Source of the DNA: Paracoccus luteus
GTDB taxonomy: Bacteria > Pseudomonadota > Alphaproteobacteria > Rhodobacterales > Rhodobacteraceae
Direction of reading: 5' to 3'
Length of the DNA stretch: 64,000 nucleotides
Assembly: GCF_004522155.1 (NCBI RefSeq)
Contig: NZ_SDEA01000011.1
Location: 1 to 64,000 of the forward strand
A program made the position numbers and the translations under genes. Positions 17,294-26,829 of the stretch are shown here, piece after piece (position 1 is the stretch's first letter; each line of letters begins with the position of its first letter). The notes beneath the pieces were generated by a model, which made no database searches, was not told where the DNA came from, and was given only the letters and a program-made list of their open reading frames with translations.

Positions 17294-18108
17294 GCCGCAT
17301 CCTTGCCCTTGCCGCGGCCGAGCTGCGGATCGCCGCCCGCAACCGCTGGGTCGTCATCGCCGTCGCCATGATGGCGCTGTTCTCGCTGGCGCTGGCCGCC
17401 GCGGGGTCCGCGCCCACCGGGGCGCTGGGGGCCGACCGGCTGTCGGTCGTCGTCGCCTCGCTGACCAGCCTTGCGGTCTATCTCGTGCCGCTGGTCGCGC
17501 TGCTGATGTCGTTCGACGCGGTGGCCGGAGAGGTCGAGCGCGGCACGCTGCCGTTGCTGCTGACCTATCCGGTCAGCCGCGCGCAGGTGCTGGCGGGCAA
17601 GTTCGTGGCCCATCTGGCGATCCTGACGCTGGCCATCGCGGTCGGCTATGGGCTGGCGGCGGGTGCCGCGCTGCTGGTCGATCCGATGGCCGGGCGGGGC
17701 ATTCCGGCGCTGTTCCGGCTGGGCTGGACCTCGGTCCTGCTGGGCGCAAGCTTCCTTGGCGCGGGCTATCTGGCGTCGTCGCTGGCGCGCAGGCCGTCCG
17801 GCGCGGCGGGGATGGCCATCGGCATCTGGCTGGTCGCGGTGGTGCTGTATGACCTGGCACTGCTGGGCCTGATCGTGTCGCGGGGGGGCGAGGCGCTGGG
17901 CGCGGCGCTGCCCGCAGCCCTGCTGGCCAACGCCGCCGACGCGTTCCGCCTGTATAACCTGGGCGCCAGCGGGGCGACGGCGGCGGCGTCCGGCATCGGC
18001 GGGGCGGCGGCGGCGATCCCCGGCTGGCAGGCGCTGACCTCGCTGTCGCTGTGGCCGCTGGGCATGCTGGCGCTGGCCGTGGCCGCGTTCCGCCGGGTGA
18101 CGCCATGA
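17290..18108 (+). CDS. nosY: NosY, ABC permease for NosZ maturation
   Basis: A 272-residue integral membrane protein of the ABC-2 type with about six transmembrane helices. The region DAVAGEVERGTLPLLLTYPVSRAQVLAGKF is the conserved cytoplasmic coupling segment of NosY-like permeases. It partners NosF. Start overlaps the nosF stop (ATGA) and its own stop overlaps the nosL start, so nosFYL are translationally linked. Confidence 0.93.
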   Translation: MSRILALAAAELRIAARNRWVVIAVAMMALFSLALAAAGSAPTGALGADRLSVVVASLTSLAVYLVPLVALLMSFDAVAGEVERGTLPLLLTYPVSRAQVLAGKFVAHLAILTLAIAVGYGLAAGAALLVDPMAGRGIPALFRLGWTSVLLGASFLGAGYLASSLARRPSGAAGMAIGIWLVAVVLYDLALLGLIVSRGGEALGAALPAALLANAADAFRLYNLGASGATAAASGIGGAAAAIPGWQALTSLSLWPLGMLALAVAAFRRVTP

Positions 18109-18686
18109 GGGGCGCCCTTGCCACGCTGCTGCTGGTGGCGGCACTGGCCGGGTGCCGGGACGAGGCGGCGGCCCGCCCCGAACCCGTCGCCATGACCGCC
18201 GAATCCGTGGGCCATTTCTGCCAGATGAACCTGCTGGAACACCCCGGCCCCAAGGCACAGGTCCACCTGCGCGGCATGCCGCACCCGCTGTTCTTCAGCC
18301 AGGCGCGCGACGCCGTGGCGTTCCGCCTGCTGCCCGAACAGGACGGCGAGATCGCCGCGATCTATGTCAGCGACATGGCGGTGGCGCCCTGGGACGATCC
18401 CGGCCCGTCGAACTGGATCGCCGCCGAGGATGCGTTCTATGTCACCGGCTCGCGGCAGGCGGGCGGCATGGGCACGCCCGAGCTGATCCCCTTTGGCACC
18501 CGGGACGCCGCGCAGGCCTTTGTCGCGGCGAACGGCGGCGAGGTTCGGCGGCTGGACGACATCCCGGCCGAGCTGGTGCTGGCCGCGGACAGCCGGCCCG
18601 GCCCCGCGGCGGCCGACGACGATGCGGATTTCGCCGCACGCCTCAAGGCGCTGTCCGCGACCCGACCCGAGGAGAAGACGCCATGA
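18105..18686 (+). CDS. nosL: NosL, copper-chaperone lipoprotein
   Basis: From the ATG at 18105 the product is 193 residues with a lipoprotein signal ending in the lipobox LAGC. The Cu(I)-binding NosL fold follows, including the methionine/cysteine motif FCQMNLLEHPGPKAQ and PSNWIAAEDAFYV. NosL sits on the periplasmic side and delivers copper to apo-NosZ. Four-base overlaps join it to nosY and to nosX. Confidence 0.93.
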   Translation: MRGALATLLLVAALAGCRDEAAARPEPVAMTAESVGHFCQMNLLEHPGPKAQVHLRGMPHPLFFSQARDAVAFRLLPEQDGEIAAIYVSDMAVAPWDDPGPSNWIAAEDAFYVTGSRQAGGMGTPELIPFGTRDAAQAFVAANGGEVRRLDDIPAELVLAADSRPGPAAADDDADFAARLKALSATRPEEKTP

Positions 18687-19609
18687 CCGTCACCCGCCGC
18701 CGTTTCCTCACCATCGCCTCGGCCGCGGCACTGGTGCCGCTGGCCGGGCGCGCGGCGCCGGCCGCGCCCGTCACGCAATGGCGCGGCGTGGCGCTGGGGG
18801 CCGAGGCGCGGCTGATCCTGGCCCACCCCGACGCCGACCGCATGGTCGCCGCCGCGCTGGACGAGCTGGCCCGGCTGGAGGCGATCTTCAGCCTGTATCG
18901 GCCGGGGTCGGAGCTGATGCGCCTGAACCAAGCCGGCGCGCTGGACGCCCCGTCGGCCGAGATGGTCGAGTTGCTGAGCCTTGCCGGGCTGGTCCATCGC
19001 GCAACGGGCGGCCGGTTCGACCCGACGATCCAGCCGCTGTGGGCGGCCTATGCGCAGGCCGGGGCGGCCGGGCGCGCGCCGACCGCGGCCGACCGCGCGG
19101 CCGCGCTGGCCCGCACCGGCTGGGAGGGCGTCGCCCTTGCGCCCGGGCGCGTGGCGCTGGACCGGCCGGGCATGGCGCTGACGCTGAACGGGATCGCGCA
19201 GGGCTATGTCACCGACCGCGTGTCCGCCCGGCTGACCGGAATGGGCATGACCGACCTGATGTGCGCGATGGGCGAGATCGCCGCCACAGGCCACGCGCCG
19301 GACGGGGGGGACTGGCCGGTCACGCTGACCAACGGCCGCGCCGTCCCGCTGCGGGGGCGGGCGCTGGCCAGTTCCGCCCCGCGCGCCACCTGTTTCGACC
19401 GGGCGGGCCGGTTGGGCCACATCATCGACCCGCGCAGCGGCTTGCCCTCGGACCGGCCGCTGGCGCTGGTCTCGGTGTCCGCGCCGTCGGCGGCGCTGGC
19501 CGACGCGCTGTCGACGGCGGGATGCCTGATGACCCGCCCCGAACTGGACCGCGCCGCCGCCGCATTCGACGGCGTGCGGGTCGAGGCGTTCGATCCCCTG
19601 CCAGCCTGA
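18683..19609 (+). CDS. nosX: NosX, ApbE-family FAD:protein FMN transferase
   Basis: The 308-residue protein begins with a Tat-like signal (TRRRFLTIASAAAL) and is an ApbE-type flavin transferase that attaches FMN to a threonine of NosR in the periplasm. Family blocks seen are FSLYRPGSELMRLN, TGGRFDPTIQPLW, LNGIAQGYVTD and the late HIIDPRSG, plus ADALSTAGCLM. The ATG at 18683 overlaps the nosL stop. nosX closing the cluster is the arrangement known from Paracoccus and relatives. Confidence 0.93.
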   Translation: MTVTRRRFLTIASAAALVPLAGRAAPAAPVTQWRGVALGAEARLILAHPDADRMVAAALDELARLEAIFSLYRPGSELMRLNQAGALDAPSAEMVELLSLAGLVHRATGGRFDPTIQPLWAAYAQAGAAGRAPTAADRAAALARTGWEGVALAPGRVALDRPGMALTLNGIAQGYVTDRVSARLTGMGMTDLMCAMGEIAATGHAPDGGDWPVTLTNGRAVPLRGRALASSAPRATCFDRAGRLGHIIDPRSGLPSDRPLALVSVSAPSAALADALSTAGCLMTRPELDRAAAAFDGVRVEAFDPLPA

Positions 19610-19807
19610 CCGGGACCAGCGGGGCGAGGGCGGCCACACGCGCCCGCAGGGACCGGGGACCGCAGGGGCATGGCCTTGGTCCCACGGCCGACGCGGCGGC
19701 TGGGCCGTTCGGCAGGCGCGGCCGTGGCCGGGGCAGGGCGCGGCTGCCACCCGTGACGGGAATCACGCGGGCGCGGCGGCCGTCTCCGGCCACTCGCCAC
19801 GGCGCGA

Positions 19808-22800
19808 TCACCCGTCCTGCGCGGGGGCGGGGATCGTGGCGTCGTCGGATTTGGCGTCCTCGTCCGCGGCCCGCCCGGCCAGCGCCGCCAGCAGGTCGGC
19901 GGCGCGCGCGAGCCTTGCGGCCGCGTCCTCGATACCCTCGCGCAACAGGACGCAGTCGTCCTGCGCCTCCAGCCCCTCGGCCGACAGCGTCACGCCGGGC
20001 CGGGGATACAGCGCGATGGCGGCTGGCCCCGCGACGACGCGCGCCACGCCTGCCGTGCGGGCGTCGATGCGCATCCGCGCCGTCGCCAGCAGCAGCTGCG
20101 CGGCGGGGGGGATCTCGCCGAAACGGTCCTCCAGCTCGGCCGACAGCAGGTCGACGGCGTCCGCCTCGGCCAGCCGGGCCAGCCGCATGTGGACGCCCAG
20201 ACGCGTGTCCTGATCCGCGATCCAGTCCTCGGGCAGGCGGCCCTGCGCGCCAAGCTGCAGGTCCGGGGTCCAGCGTTCCACCGCCAGGCCCCGCAGCCCT
20301 TCCAGCGCCGAGGCCAGCAGCTGTTGATAAAGGTCCACGCCGATCAGCTTCATGTGCCCGGCCTGCGTGTCGCCCAGCAGGTCGCCCGCGCCGCGCAGGT
20401 CCAGGTCGCGGGCGCTGATCTCGAACCCCGCGCCCAGCCGGTTCAGCGATTCCAGCGTCTGCAGCCTGCGCATGGTGCGGTCGGGGATGGTCTTGTCCGC
20501 CTCGGTCAGCATCAGCATATGGCCGCGCAGGTTGCCGCGGCCGACGCGGCCGCGCAGCTGGTGCAGCTGCGACAGGCCAAAGCGGTCCGCCTTGTGGACG
20601 ATCATCGTGTTGGCGCGCGGCACGTCCAGCCCGGCCTCGATGATGTTGGTGGCCAGCAGCACGTCGCCGTCGCCGTTGGCAAAGCGGATCATCGCGTCGT
20701 CGATCTCGGCCGCGGGCAGCTTGCCATGCGCCTGCAGCACGGTCAGGTCGGGCACCGCCTCGGCCAGCGCGCGGGCCATCGGGTCCATGTCCGCGATCCG
20801 GGGCACGACGACAAAGCTTTGCCCCCGCCGGGTGCGTTCCCGCAGCAGGGCGGCGCGCAGGGTGTCGGGGTGAAAGGGCGCGACGCCGGTGCGGATCGGC
20901 TGCCGCCGGGTCGGTGGCGTGGCGATGACCGACAGCTGCTGCAGGCCGACCAGCGCGGTCTGCAGCGTGCGCGGGATCGGCGTTGCGGTCAGGGTCAGCA
21001 CATGGCCCGCCGAAAGGGCGCGCAGCTTGGCCTTGTCGGCGGTGCCGAAGCGCTGTTCCTCGTCGATGATGACCAGCGCAAGGTCGCGGTAGGCCACGCC
21101 CTTGGCCGCGACCGCGCTGGTGCCGATGACGATCCGGATCGACCCGTCGGCCAGCCCCGCCTTGACCGCGCGGCGGTCGGCCGCGCCGGTCAGGCGGTGC
21201 AGGGCGCCGATGCCGATGCCCAGTTCGGCAAAGCGGCGCTGGAACGTCTCGACGTGCTGGCGCGCCAGAACGGTGGTGGGCGCGGCGAGGGCGACCTGCC
21301 GCCCGCTCAGCGCGGCGATGGCGGCGGCGCGCAGGGCGACCTCGGTCTTGCCGAAACCCACGTCGCCGATGACCAGCCGGTCCATCGGCTTGCCGGATGC
21401 CAGGTCGTCGCGCACAGCCTCGATCGCGCGGGCCTGGTCGGGCGTCTCGGTGAACGCAAAGCCGGCCGCAAAGCGTTCATAGGCGGCGGGGTCGGCGTCC
21501 AGCACCGGGGCCGTCCGCGCGCTGCGGTCGCGGGCCAGGTCGGACAGGCCCCGCGCGGTTTCCGCGATGGCCGCGTCGATGTCGTCCTTGCGCTTGCGCC
21601 AGCTCGACCCGTCCAGCCGGTCAAGCGTCACCGCGTCGGGTTCCGCGCCATAGCGCCAGATCAGATGCGCCTGCGCGACCGGCACCAGCCGCACCGCGTC
21701 CCCCGCGTGACGCAGGCGGATGGCGTCGCCGGCATCCTCGCCGCCGGGGGCGGGCAGGGGTTCGATGCCCTCGACCACGGCAAGGCCGTGATCCTCGTGG
21801 ACGACGACGTCGCCGGTGCGGATCTCGGAAATCTCGGTCAAGGCGTTCAGCCCGCCCGCGGCGTCGCCCTCGCGCTGGGCGCGGCTGCCCAGCAGGTCGG
21901 CGGCAGCGACCGCAAGCACGCCGCTGCGGACAAAGCCACGGTCGGCGGGCATGGGCAGGGCCAGCACCGCGCCGGGGTCGGCGGCCGTCACCTCGGCCCA
22001 CGACGCGGCGGGCCGGACCGTCAGGCCAAGCTGCCGGGCCACCCCGCGCGACAGGAACCGCAGGTCGCGCGCGCCGCCCAGCAGCACCAGCCGGTCGCCC
22101 GCACGGGCGGCGGCCCGCGCGGCGGCGGCAAAGGCGCGCACGGGCCGGGCGCGTTCGACAAAGCGCGGCGGCGGGCCGCCCGCGCGGTCCAGCGCCAGCG
22201 CCTCGTGCCCCGCCAGCGACGCCTGCCAGGCCTTGTCGTCCACCAGCCGCGGGCTTGCGGCGCCGTCGATCTCGCGCCCCAGCTTCAGCGCGGATTGCCG
22301 GCGCCGGTCGGCGCGGCGGGACATGACGACGCGCGCGCCGGGCAGGTGGTCCAGCAGGCTGCACGGGCGGTCGCCCAGCGAAGGCTCGACCACCGGCGCG
22401 ATGGCGCAGCGGTCGATCTCGGCCACGGTGCGCTGGTCGATCAGGTCATAGCTGCGGATTTCGGCGATGCGGTCCTCGTCCACCTCGATGCGGACGGGGG
22501 TTTCGGACTGGCCGGGAAAGATGTCCAGCACCTGCCCGCGCAGCGCGACCTCGCCGGGTTCGTCCACGCGGTCATCCTCGGCGTAGCCCAGCGCCTTGAC
22601 CTGTTCCAGCAGGTCGGCCAGCGCGATCCGCTGCCCCACGGACAGCGTCATCAGGCCGGCCGCCGCATCCGCCGGGGCGGGACAGGACCGCGCCAGCGCC
22701 TCGCCGGTCGTGACCAGCACCACAGGGCCGCCGCCCTCGGGGATGCGGGCGCGCAGCGTGGCCAGCGCCGCGTTGCGCGCCCCGATGTTGGCGGGCGAGG

Positions 22801-23020
22801 CGGGCGCGTCGCGGCCCGCCAGCGCGTCGCTTTCGGGATACAGGACGACCTGCGCCTGCGGGGCGGCGACGGCCAGCGCGCGGGCGACGGCGCGGGCGTC
22901 AGTCTCGCTTTCGGCGGCAAGGATGATGTCGCCGCCGGTCAGCGCCTCGGCCAGGGCGGCGGCGGTTTCGGCGTGGCCCATGCGGGCGTCGGGCGCGGAT
23001 CGGTCCGGGGTTCGGGGCAT
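19808..23020 (-). CDS. Mfd-family ATP-dependent helicase (transcription-repair coupling factor or divergent paralogue)
   Basis: The 1070-residue protein has the Mfd order of domains: a UvrB-like N-terminus (GARNAALATLRARI, LVTTGEALAR), an RNA polymerase-interacting CarD-like domain near residue 395-460 (EIRTGDVVVHEDHGLAVVEG), a superfamily 2 motor with Walker A GDVGFGKTE (about 550) and DEEQRFG (about 650), the RecG-like LHQLRGRVGRG and a C-terminal TRCF domain. Mfd removes stalled RNA polymerase and recruits UvrA. It is shorter than typical Mfd (about 1150) and several motor segments (LHRLTGAADRRAVKAG, GTSAVAAKGVAYRD) differ from what I expect of the main alphaproteobacterial Mfd, so it may be a second copy. 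I therefore give no symbol. Confidence 0.8.
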   Translation of the reverse strand: MPRTPDRSAPDARMGHAETAAALAEALTGGDIILAAESETDARAVARALAVAAPQAQVVLYPESDALAGRDAPASPANIGARNAALATLRARIPEGGGPVVLVTTGEALARSCPAPADAAAGLMTLSVGQRIALADLLEQVKALGYAEDDRVDEPGEVALRGQVLDIFPGQSETPVRIEVDEDRIAEIRSYDLIDQRTVAEIDRCAIAPVVEPSLGDRPCSLLDHLPGARVVMSRRADRRRQSALKLGREIDGAASPRLVDDKAWQASLAGHEALALDRAGGPPPRFVERARPVRAFAAAARAAARAGDRLVLLGGARDLRFLSRGVARQLGLTVRPAASWAEVTAADPGAVLALPMPADRGFVRSGVLAVAAADLLGSRAQREGDAAGGLNALTEISEIRTGDVVVHEDHGLAVVEGIEPLPAPGGEDAGDAIRLRHAGDAVRLVPVAQAHLIWRYGAEPDAVTLDRLDGSSWRKRKDDIDAAIAETARGLSDLARDRSARTAPVLDADPAAYERFAAGFAFTETPDQARAIEAVRDDLASGKPMDRLVIGDVGFGKTEVALRAAAIAALSGRQVALAAPTTVLARQHVETFQRRFAELGIGIGALHRLTGAADRRAVKAGLADGSIRIVIGTSAVAAKGVAYRDLALVIIDEEQRFGTADKAKLRALSAGHVLTLTATPIPRTLQTALVGLQQLSVIATPPTRRQPIRTGVAPFHPDTLRAALLRERTRRGQSFVVVPRIADMDPMARALAEAVPDLTVLQAHGKLPAAEIDDAMIRFANGDGDVLLATNIIEAGLDVPRANTMIVHKADRFGLSQLHQLRGRVGRGNLRGHMLMLTEADKTIPDRTMRRLQTLESLNRLGAGFEISARDLDLRGAGDLLGDTQAGHMKLIGVDLYQQLLASALEGLRGLAVERWTPDLQLGAQGRLPEDWIADQDTRLGVHMRLARLAEADAVDLLSAELEDRFGEIPPAAQLLLATARMRIDARTAGVARVVAGPAAIALYPRPGVTLSAEGLEAQDDCVLLREGIEDAAARLARAADLLAALAGRAADEDAKSDDATIPAPAQDG

Positions 23021-23192
23021 CTTGGCTTTCGCTGGTCAAGGCGCGGGCAAGGGTGCGCGCCGTTTCCAGACCAGCCATGCGCGCCGTCAAGGCCGCCCGT
23101 CCTGTCTGTCGAAACCACGCCGTGCCCCGCTGCTGTGCGCGGTCCAACTGCCCCCGGCGGAAACGGTTCCCGTCGGGCCGTCGGGGGCGATG

Positions 23193-23213
23193 GGGGGCGG
23201 CAGGGCCGCCCCC
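23193..23213 (-). terminator. terminator candidate after metQ
   Basis: An 8-bp perfect GC stem GGGGGCGG/CCGCCCCC with a five-base loop lies eight bases beyond the metQ stop codon on the minus strand. It would end the metNIQ transcript; no T-run is present. Confidence 0.5.
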
Positions 23214-23220
23214 ACCGGCG

Positions 23221-24000
23221 TCACCAGGCGGTGATGACCGCGCCCTCGTATTTGGTGTCGATGAAAGCCTTGATCTCGGGCGAGTGATAAACCTCGACCA
23301 GCTGCTTGACCCAGGGCTGGCCCTCGTCGCCCGCGCGCACGACGATCACGTTGGCATAGGGGCTGTCGGCCTTTTCCATCGCGATGGCGTCGTCCTTGGG
23401 CGACAGCCCGGCGGCCAGCGCAAAGTTGGTGTTGATGATCGCCGCGTCCGCGTCCTCAAGCGCGCGGGGCAGTTGCGCCGCGTCCAGTTCCAGGAACTTC
23501 AGGTTCCTGGGATTGTCCGCGATGTCCAGCGGCGAGGGCGTGAGGCCGGTTCCTTCCTTCAGCGTCAGCAGCCCGTTGTCCTGCAGCAGCAGCAGCGCGC
23601 GCCCGCCGTTGGTGGGGTCGTTCGGAATGGCGACGCTGGCGCCGTCCGCCAGCGCGTCCAGCGACTTCAGCTTGGCGGAATAGACGCCCATCGGGGTGGT
23701 GATGGTCTTGGCCACCACGCTCAGCGGAAAGCCGCGGTCCTTGATCTGGTTTTCCAGATAGGGGACGTGCTGAAAGCTGTTGGCGTTCAGGTCGCCGTCG
23801 GCCAGCGCCTGGTTCGGCACGACATAGTCCGAGAACTCGATGACCTCGATGTTCAGGCCCTTGGGTTCGGCCAGCTTCGCGACCTCTTCCATGATCTCGG
23901 CATGCTCGCCCGGCGTGACGCCGACCTTGATGTCCTCGGCGCTGGCAAGGCTTGCGGTCAGCGCCAGTGCGGCGGCGCTTAGGGTCAACAGACGGCGCAT
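23221..24000 (-). CDS. metQ: methionine ABC transporter substrate-binding protein MetQ
   Basis: The 259-residue protein starts with a signal peptide ending ASLASAED and then KVGVTPGEHAEIMEEV, the NlpA/MetQ signature. SDYVVPNQALADGDLNANSF and AIPNDPTNGGRALLLLQ are strong family blocks around the D- and L-methionine pocket. There is no lipobox cysteine, so it is probably a free periplasmic protein rather than a lipoprotein as in E. coli. I chose the ATG at 24000, behind AAGGAA, over an in-frame ATG at 24027. It is last of metN-metI-metQ. Confidence 0.93.
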   Translation of the reverse strand: MRRLLTLSAAALALTASLASAEDIKVGVTPGEHAEIMEEVAKLAEPKGLNIEVIEFSDYVVPNQALADGDLNANSFQHVPYLENQIKDRGFPLSVVAKTITTPMGVYSAKLKSLDALADGASVAIPNDPTNGGRALLLLQDNGLLTLKEGTGLTPSPLDIADNPRNLKFLELDAAQLPRALEDADAAIINTNFALAAGLSPKDDAIAMEKADSPYANVIVVRAGDEGQPWVKQLVEVYHSPEIKAFIDTKYEGAVITAW

Positions 24001-24023
24001 GGTGGGTTCCTTTCTGCGTGGTG

Positions 24024-24695
24024 TCATTTGCGGCGGCGGGGGGCGCGCTTGTCCAGCCGGGCGGCGATGCCCTCGCCGATCAGCTGGACCAGCTGGACCA
24101 GCACGATCAGCACGACGACGACGGCCAGCATGACCGCGGGCATGAACCGCTGATAGCCATAGCGGATGCCCAGGTCGCCCAGACCCTCGCCGCCGACCGC
24201 GCCGACCATCGCGGAATAGCCGATCAGGCTGACCACGGCCAGCGTCAGGCCCAGGGTGATGCCGGGCAGCGCCTCGGGCAGCAGCACCTTGCGCACCACC
24301 TGCCAGGGGGATGCGCCCATCGCGCGTGCGGCCTCGATCAGCCCGGCGTCCAGTTCCCGGATCGAGGTTTCGACCAGCCGCGCGATGAAGGGCGCGGCGG
24401 CGATGGTCAGCGGCACGATGGCGGCGGTGGTCCCGATGGACGTGCCGACCAGCGCGCGGGTAAAGGGGATGATCGCCACCACGAGGATGATGAACGGGAC
24501 CGACCGCGCGGCGTTCACGATCAGCCCCAGCGCGGCGTTGGCGGCTGGCGCCGCCAGCAGCTCGCCCCGGCGCGAGGTCGCGAGGAACACCCCCAGCGGC
24601 AGCCCGATCAGCGTCCCCAGGATCGCCGAGGCGGCCACCATGTAGAGCGTCTGCCCCGTGGCCTCTGCGATCAGCAGCATCAGCTCAGGCGACAT
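24024..24695 (-). CDS. metI: methionine ABC transporter permease MetI
   Basis: A 223-residue membrane protein with about five helices. The opening TGQTLYMVAASAILGTLIGLPLGV and the coupling loop EAARAMGASPWQVVRKVLLPEALPG are those of MetI. It forms the methionine channel driven by MetN. The start overlaps the metN stop by 11 bases and metQ follows after 23. Confidence 0.94.
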   Translation of the reverse strand: MSPELMLLIAEATGQTLYMVAASAILGTLIGLPLGVFLATSRRGELLAAPAANAALGLIVNAARSVPFIILVVAIIPFTRALVGTSIGTTAAIVPLTIAAAPFIARLVETSIRELDAGLIEAARAMGASPWQVVRKVLLPEALPGITLGLTLAVVSLIGYSAMVGAVGGEGLGDLGIRYGYQRFMPAVMLAVVVVLIVLVQLVQLIGEGIAARLDKRAPRRRK

Positions 24696-25746
24696 AGCCC
24701 AGCACCCTGGTCATCATGCCGTGTTCCTCAAGCGTGGCGGCGGCCTGCGGGGCGCGGTCGGCGTCCAGCGCCACCAGCAGGTTGCCGAAGGGGCGGGGGC
24801 CGATCTCCTCGATGGCGCCGGCCAGGATGTTGACGTCCAGCCCCAGGTCGCGGGTCAGCCGCGACAGCATGGGTTCGGTCGCATGATCGCCGATGAACGT
24901 CACCTGCATGACTGCCTGTGCGGGGCCGGGGGCGCGTTCGGGGGTGATGCGCCCGGCGACGAAACCCGGCAGCGCGACGGTGGTGATCCCGGCCAGGAAC
25001 GACCGCGTGACCGGATGCGCGGGGTTGGAGAAGACCCGATAGGTCTCGCCCGCCTCGACGATGCGGCCGGCATCGATCACGGCGACATGGGTGCAGATCT
25101 GGCGCACCACGGCCATCTCGTGCGTGATCAGCAGGATGGTCAGCCCCAGCCGCGCGTTGATGTCCGACAGCAGGCCGAGGACGGACCGGGTGGTTTCGGG
25201 GTCAAGGGCGCTGGTCGCCTCGTCCGACAGCAGGACGCGCGGCCCCGTGGCCAGCGCGCGGGCGATGCCGACGCGCTGTTTCTGGCCGCCTGACAGTTCC
25301 GCCGGATAGCGGTCGGCCTGTTCGGAAAGGCCGACCAGCCCGACCAACTCGGCCACGCGGGCGGCGACCGCCGGGCCGCGCTGGCCCGCGATCTCCAGCG
25401 GCAGGGCGATGTTGCCGCGCACGGTGCGGTTGGACAGCAGGTTGAAGTGCTGGAAGATCATGCCGACGTCCCGGCGGATGCGGCGCAGCCCCGCGCCGCT
25501 GGCCCGGCCCACGTCGCGTTCGCCCAGCGTCACGGTGCCGCCGGTCGGGCGTTCCAGACCGTTCGCCATCCGCAGCAGCGTCGATTTCCCCGCGCCGGAC
25601 CGCCCGATGATGCCGGTGATGGACCCGGCGGGGACGTTCAGCGTCACGTCGTCCAGCGCCGTCACGGCCCTGCCGCCGGGTTGCGGCCAGGTCTTGGTGA
25701 CGTTCTGGAAGCGGATATCTGTCGCGGCACGCATCAGCGCGGGCAT
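24685..25746 (-). CDS. metN: methionine ABC transporter ATP-binding protein MetN
   Basis: From the ATG at 25746 the product is 353 residues. Walker A is GRSGAGKST, the signature is LSGGQKQR and Walker B is VLLSDEATSALDP. The C-terminal part (VTFIGDHATEPMLSRLTRDL and following) is the NIL regulatory domain, which binds methionine and inhibits transport when the cell is replete. A start at 25734 is also possible. The open frame continues far upstream but that region is antisense to the glycosyltransferase gene. I saw no SAM riboswitch in the 138 bases ahead. Confidence 0.92.
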   Translation of the reverse strand: MPALMRAATDIRFQNVTKTWPQPGGRAVTALDDVTLNVPAGSITGIIGRSGAGKSTLLRMANGLERPTGGTVTLGERDVGRASGAGLRRIRRDVGMIFQHFNLLSNRTVRGNIALPLEIAGQRGPAVAARVAELVGLVGLSEQADRYPAELSGGQKQRVGIARALATGPRVLLSDEATSALDPETTRSVLGLLSDINARLGLTILLITHEMAVVRQICTHVAVIDAGRIVEAGETYRVFSNPAHPVTRSFLAGITTVALPGFVAGRITPERAPGPAQAVMQVTFIGDHATEPMLSRLTRDLGLDVNILAGAIEEIGPRPFGNLLVALDADRAPQAAATLEEHGMMTRVLGYVA

Positions 25747-25884
25747 AGACCCCGGTTTCGGGCGGTGCAACCGGCCGGGCGGCCGCAGCGTCGCCCCTTG
25801 GCCCCGGCGTCCCGCGACGTTCATGCTTGATCTCGGACCCAGTTCTGGCCGAGTTCGTGCGCGCACCCCCATGCGGAGCCGACG

Positions 25885-26829
25885 ATGACCGACAGCCTTG
25901 GCCACGTGCTGATCTCCTCGATGAAGGACGAGGGGCCTTATGTGCTGGAGTTCGTGGCCCATCACCGCGTTCTGGGGTTCGACCGGATCTTCATCGCCTC
26001 GAACGACTGCCGCGACGGCACCGACGCGGTGCTGGACGCGCTGGCGGGGGCGGGGGCCATCGGGCACACCCGCAACGTGCTGGAACCGGGCGACATTCCG
26101 CAGCACAAGGGCTATGCGCGGATGCGCGCCGAACACGGGCTGGACCGCGCCGACTGGCTGATGGTGCTGGACGCAGACGAGTTCCTGCAGGTCACGACCG
26201 GGCAGGGGCGCGTGCAGGATCTGACCGCCGCCGCGCCGGACGGCACCGACATCATCGCGCTGAACCCGATGACCTTCGGCACGTCCGAGGACGAGGACTG
26301 GCGCCCCGGCCGCGTCACGCAGCAGTTCCTGCGCCGCGTGCCCGCCCGCAACCGCGCGAACCGGCCGGTCAAGACCCTGACGCGCGGGCTGAAGCGGTTC
26401 CGCACGATCCACAATCATTGCGTCAACGGCTATCGCGGCCAGCTGCCGTTGCAGGTCATGCGGGGCGATGGCGCGCTGTCGGCCATCGCGCCCGGCACGC
26501 CGCTGTGGCAGGTGCTGCGCAACGTGGCGCCCGACCAGATCGCGCACGGGCTGGCGCATTACAACCACTATGCCGTCAAGTCGCTGTCGTCGTTCCTGCT
26601 GCGCCACGAACGCGGCCGGGGCGCGGTCGCGGTGGGCGAGGGGAACGCGCGCCACACCGAGGATTACTTTGCCCGCATCGCCGGCGCCCGGATCGAGGAT
26701 CGCAGCATCGACGCCCGCTATGGCGAGGCCGTGGGGGCCGAGATGGCGCGCCTGCGGGCGATCCCCGCGGTCGCCGCCGCCCAGGCCGAGGCCGAACGCC
26801 GCTATGCCGGGCTGCTGGCCGCGCTTTAG
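25885..26829 (+). CDS. glycosyltransferase family 2-like protein
   Basis: The 314-residue cytoplasmic protein opens with VLISSMKDEGPYVLEFVAHHRVLGFDRI, the Glyco_tranf_2_4/GT92-like start, and has a metal- and sugar-nucleotide-binding DADEF near residue 95. The pair KTLTRGLKRFRTIHNHC and HYNHYAVKS are family-type acceptor blocks. It probably adds a sugar to a surface glycan; donor and acceptor are unknown. It stands alone, divergent from metN, and its stop overlaps the stop of the convergent phosphatase gene. Confidence 0.82.
   Translation: MTDSLGHVLISSMKDEGPYVLEFVAHHRVLGFDRIFIASNDCRDGTDAVLDALAGAGAIGHTRNVLEPGDIPQHKGYARMRAEHGLDRADWLMVLDADEFLQVTTGQGRVQDLTAAAPDGTDIIALNPMTFGTSEDEDWRPGRVTQQFLRRVPARNRANRPVKTLTRGLKRFRTIHNHCVNGYRGQLPLQVMRGDGALSAIAPGTPLWQVLRNVAPDQIAHGLAHYNHYAVKSLSSFLLRHERGRGAVAVGEGNARHTEDYFARIAGARIEDRSIDARYGEAVGAEMARLRAIPAVAAAQAEAERRYAGLLAAL

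Noticed and set aside
20189-23287. 1032-codon plus-strand frame opposite the Mfd-like gene
   Set aside because: No domain, abnormal Gln/Arg/His content, entirely covered by the well-supported minus-strand helicase.
25747-25884. Possible SAM riboswitch before metN
   Set aside because: No pseudoknot-like SAM-II pattern or S-box core was visible in these 138 bases.
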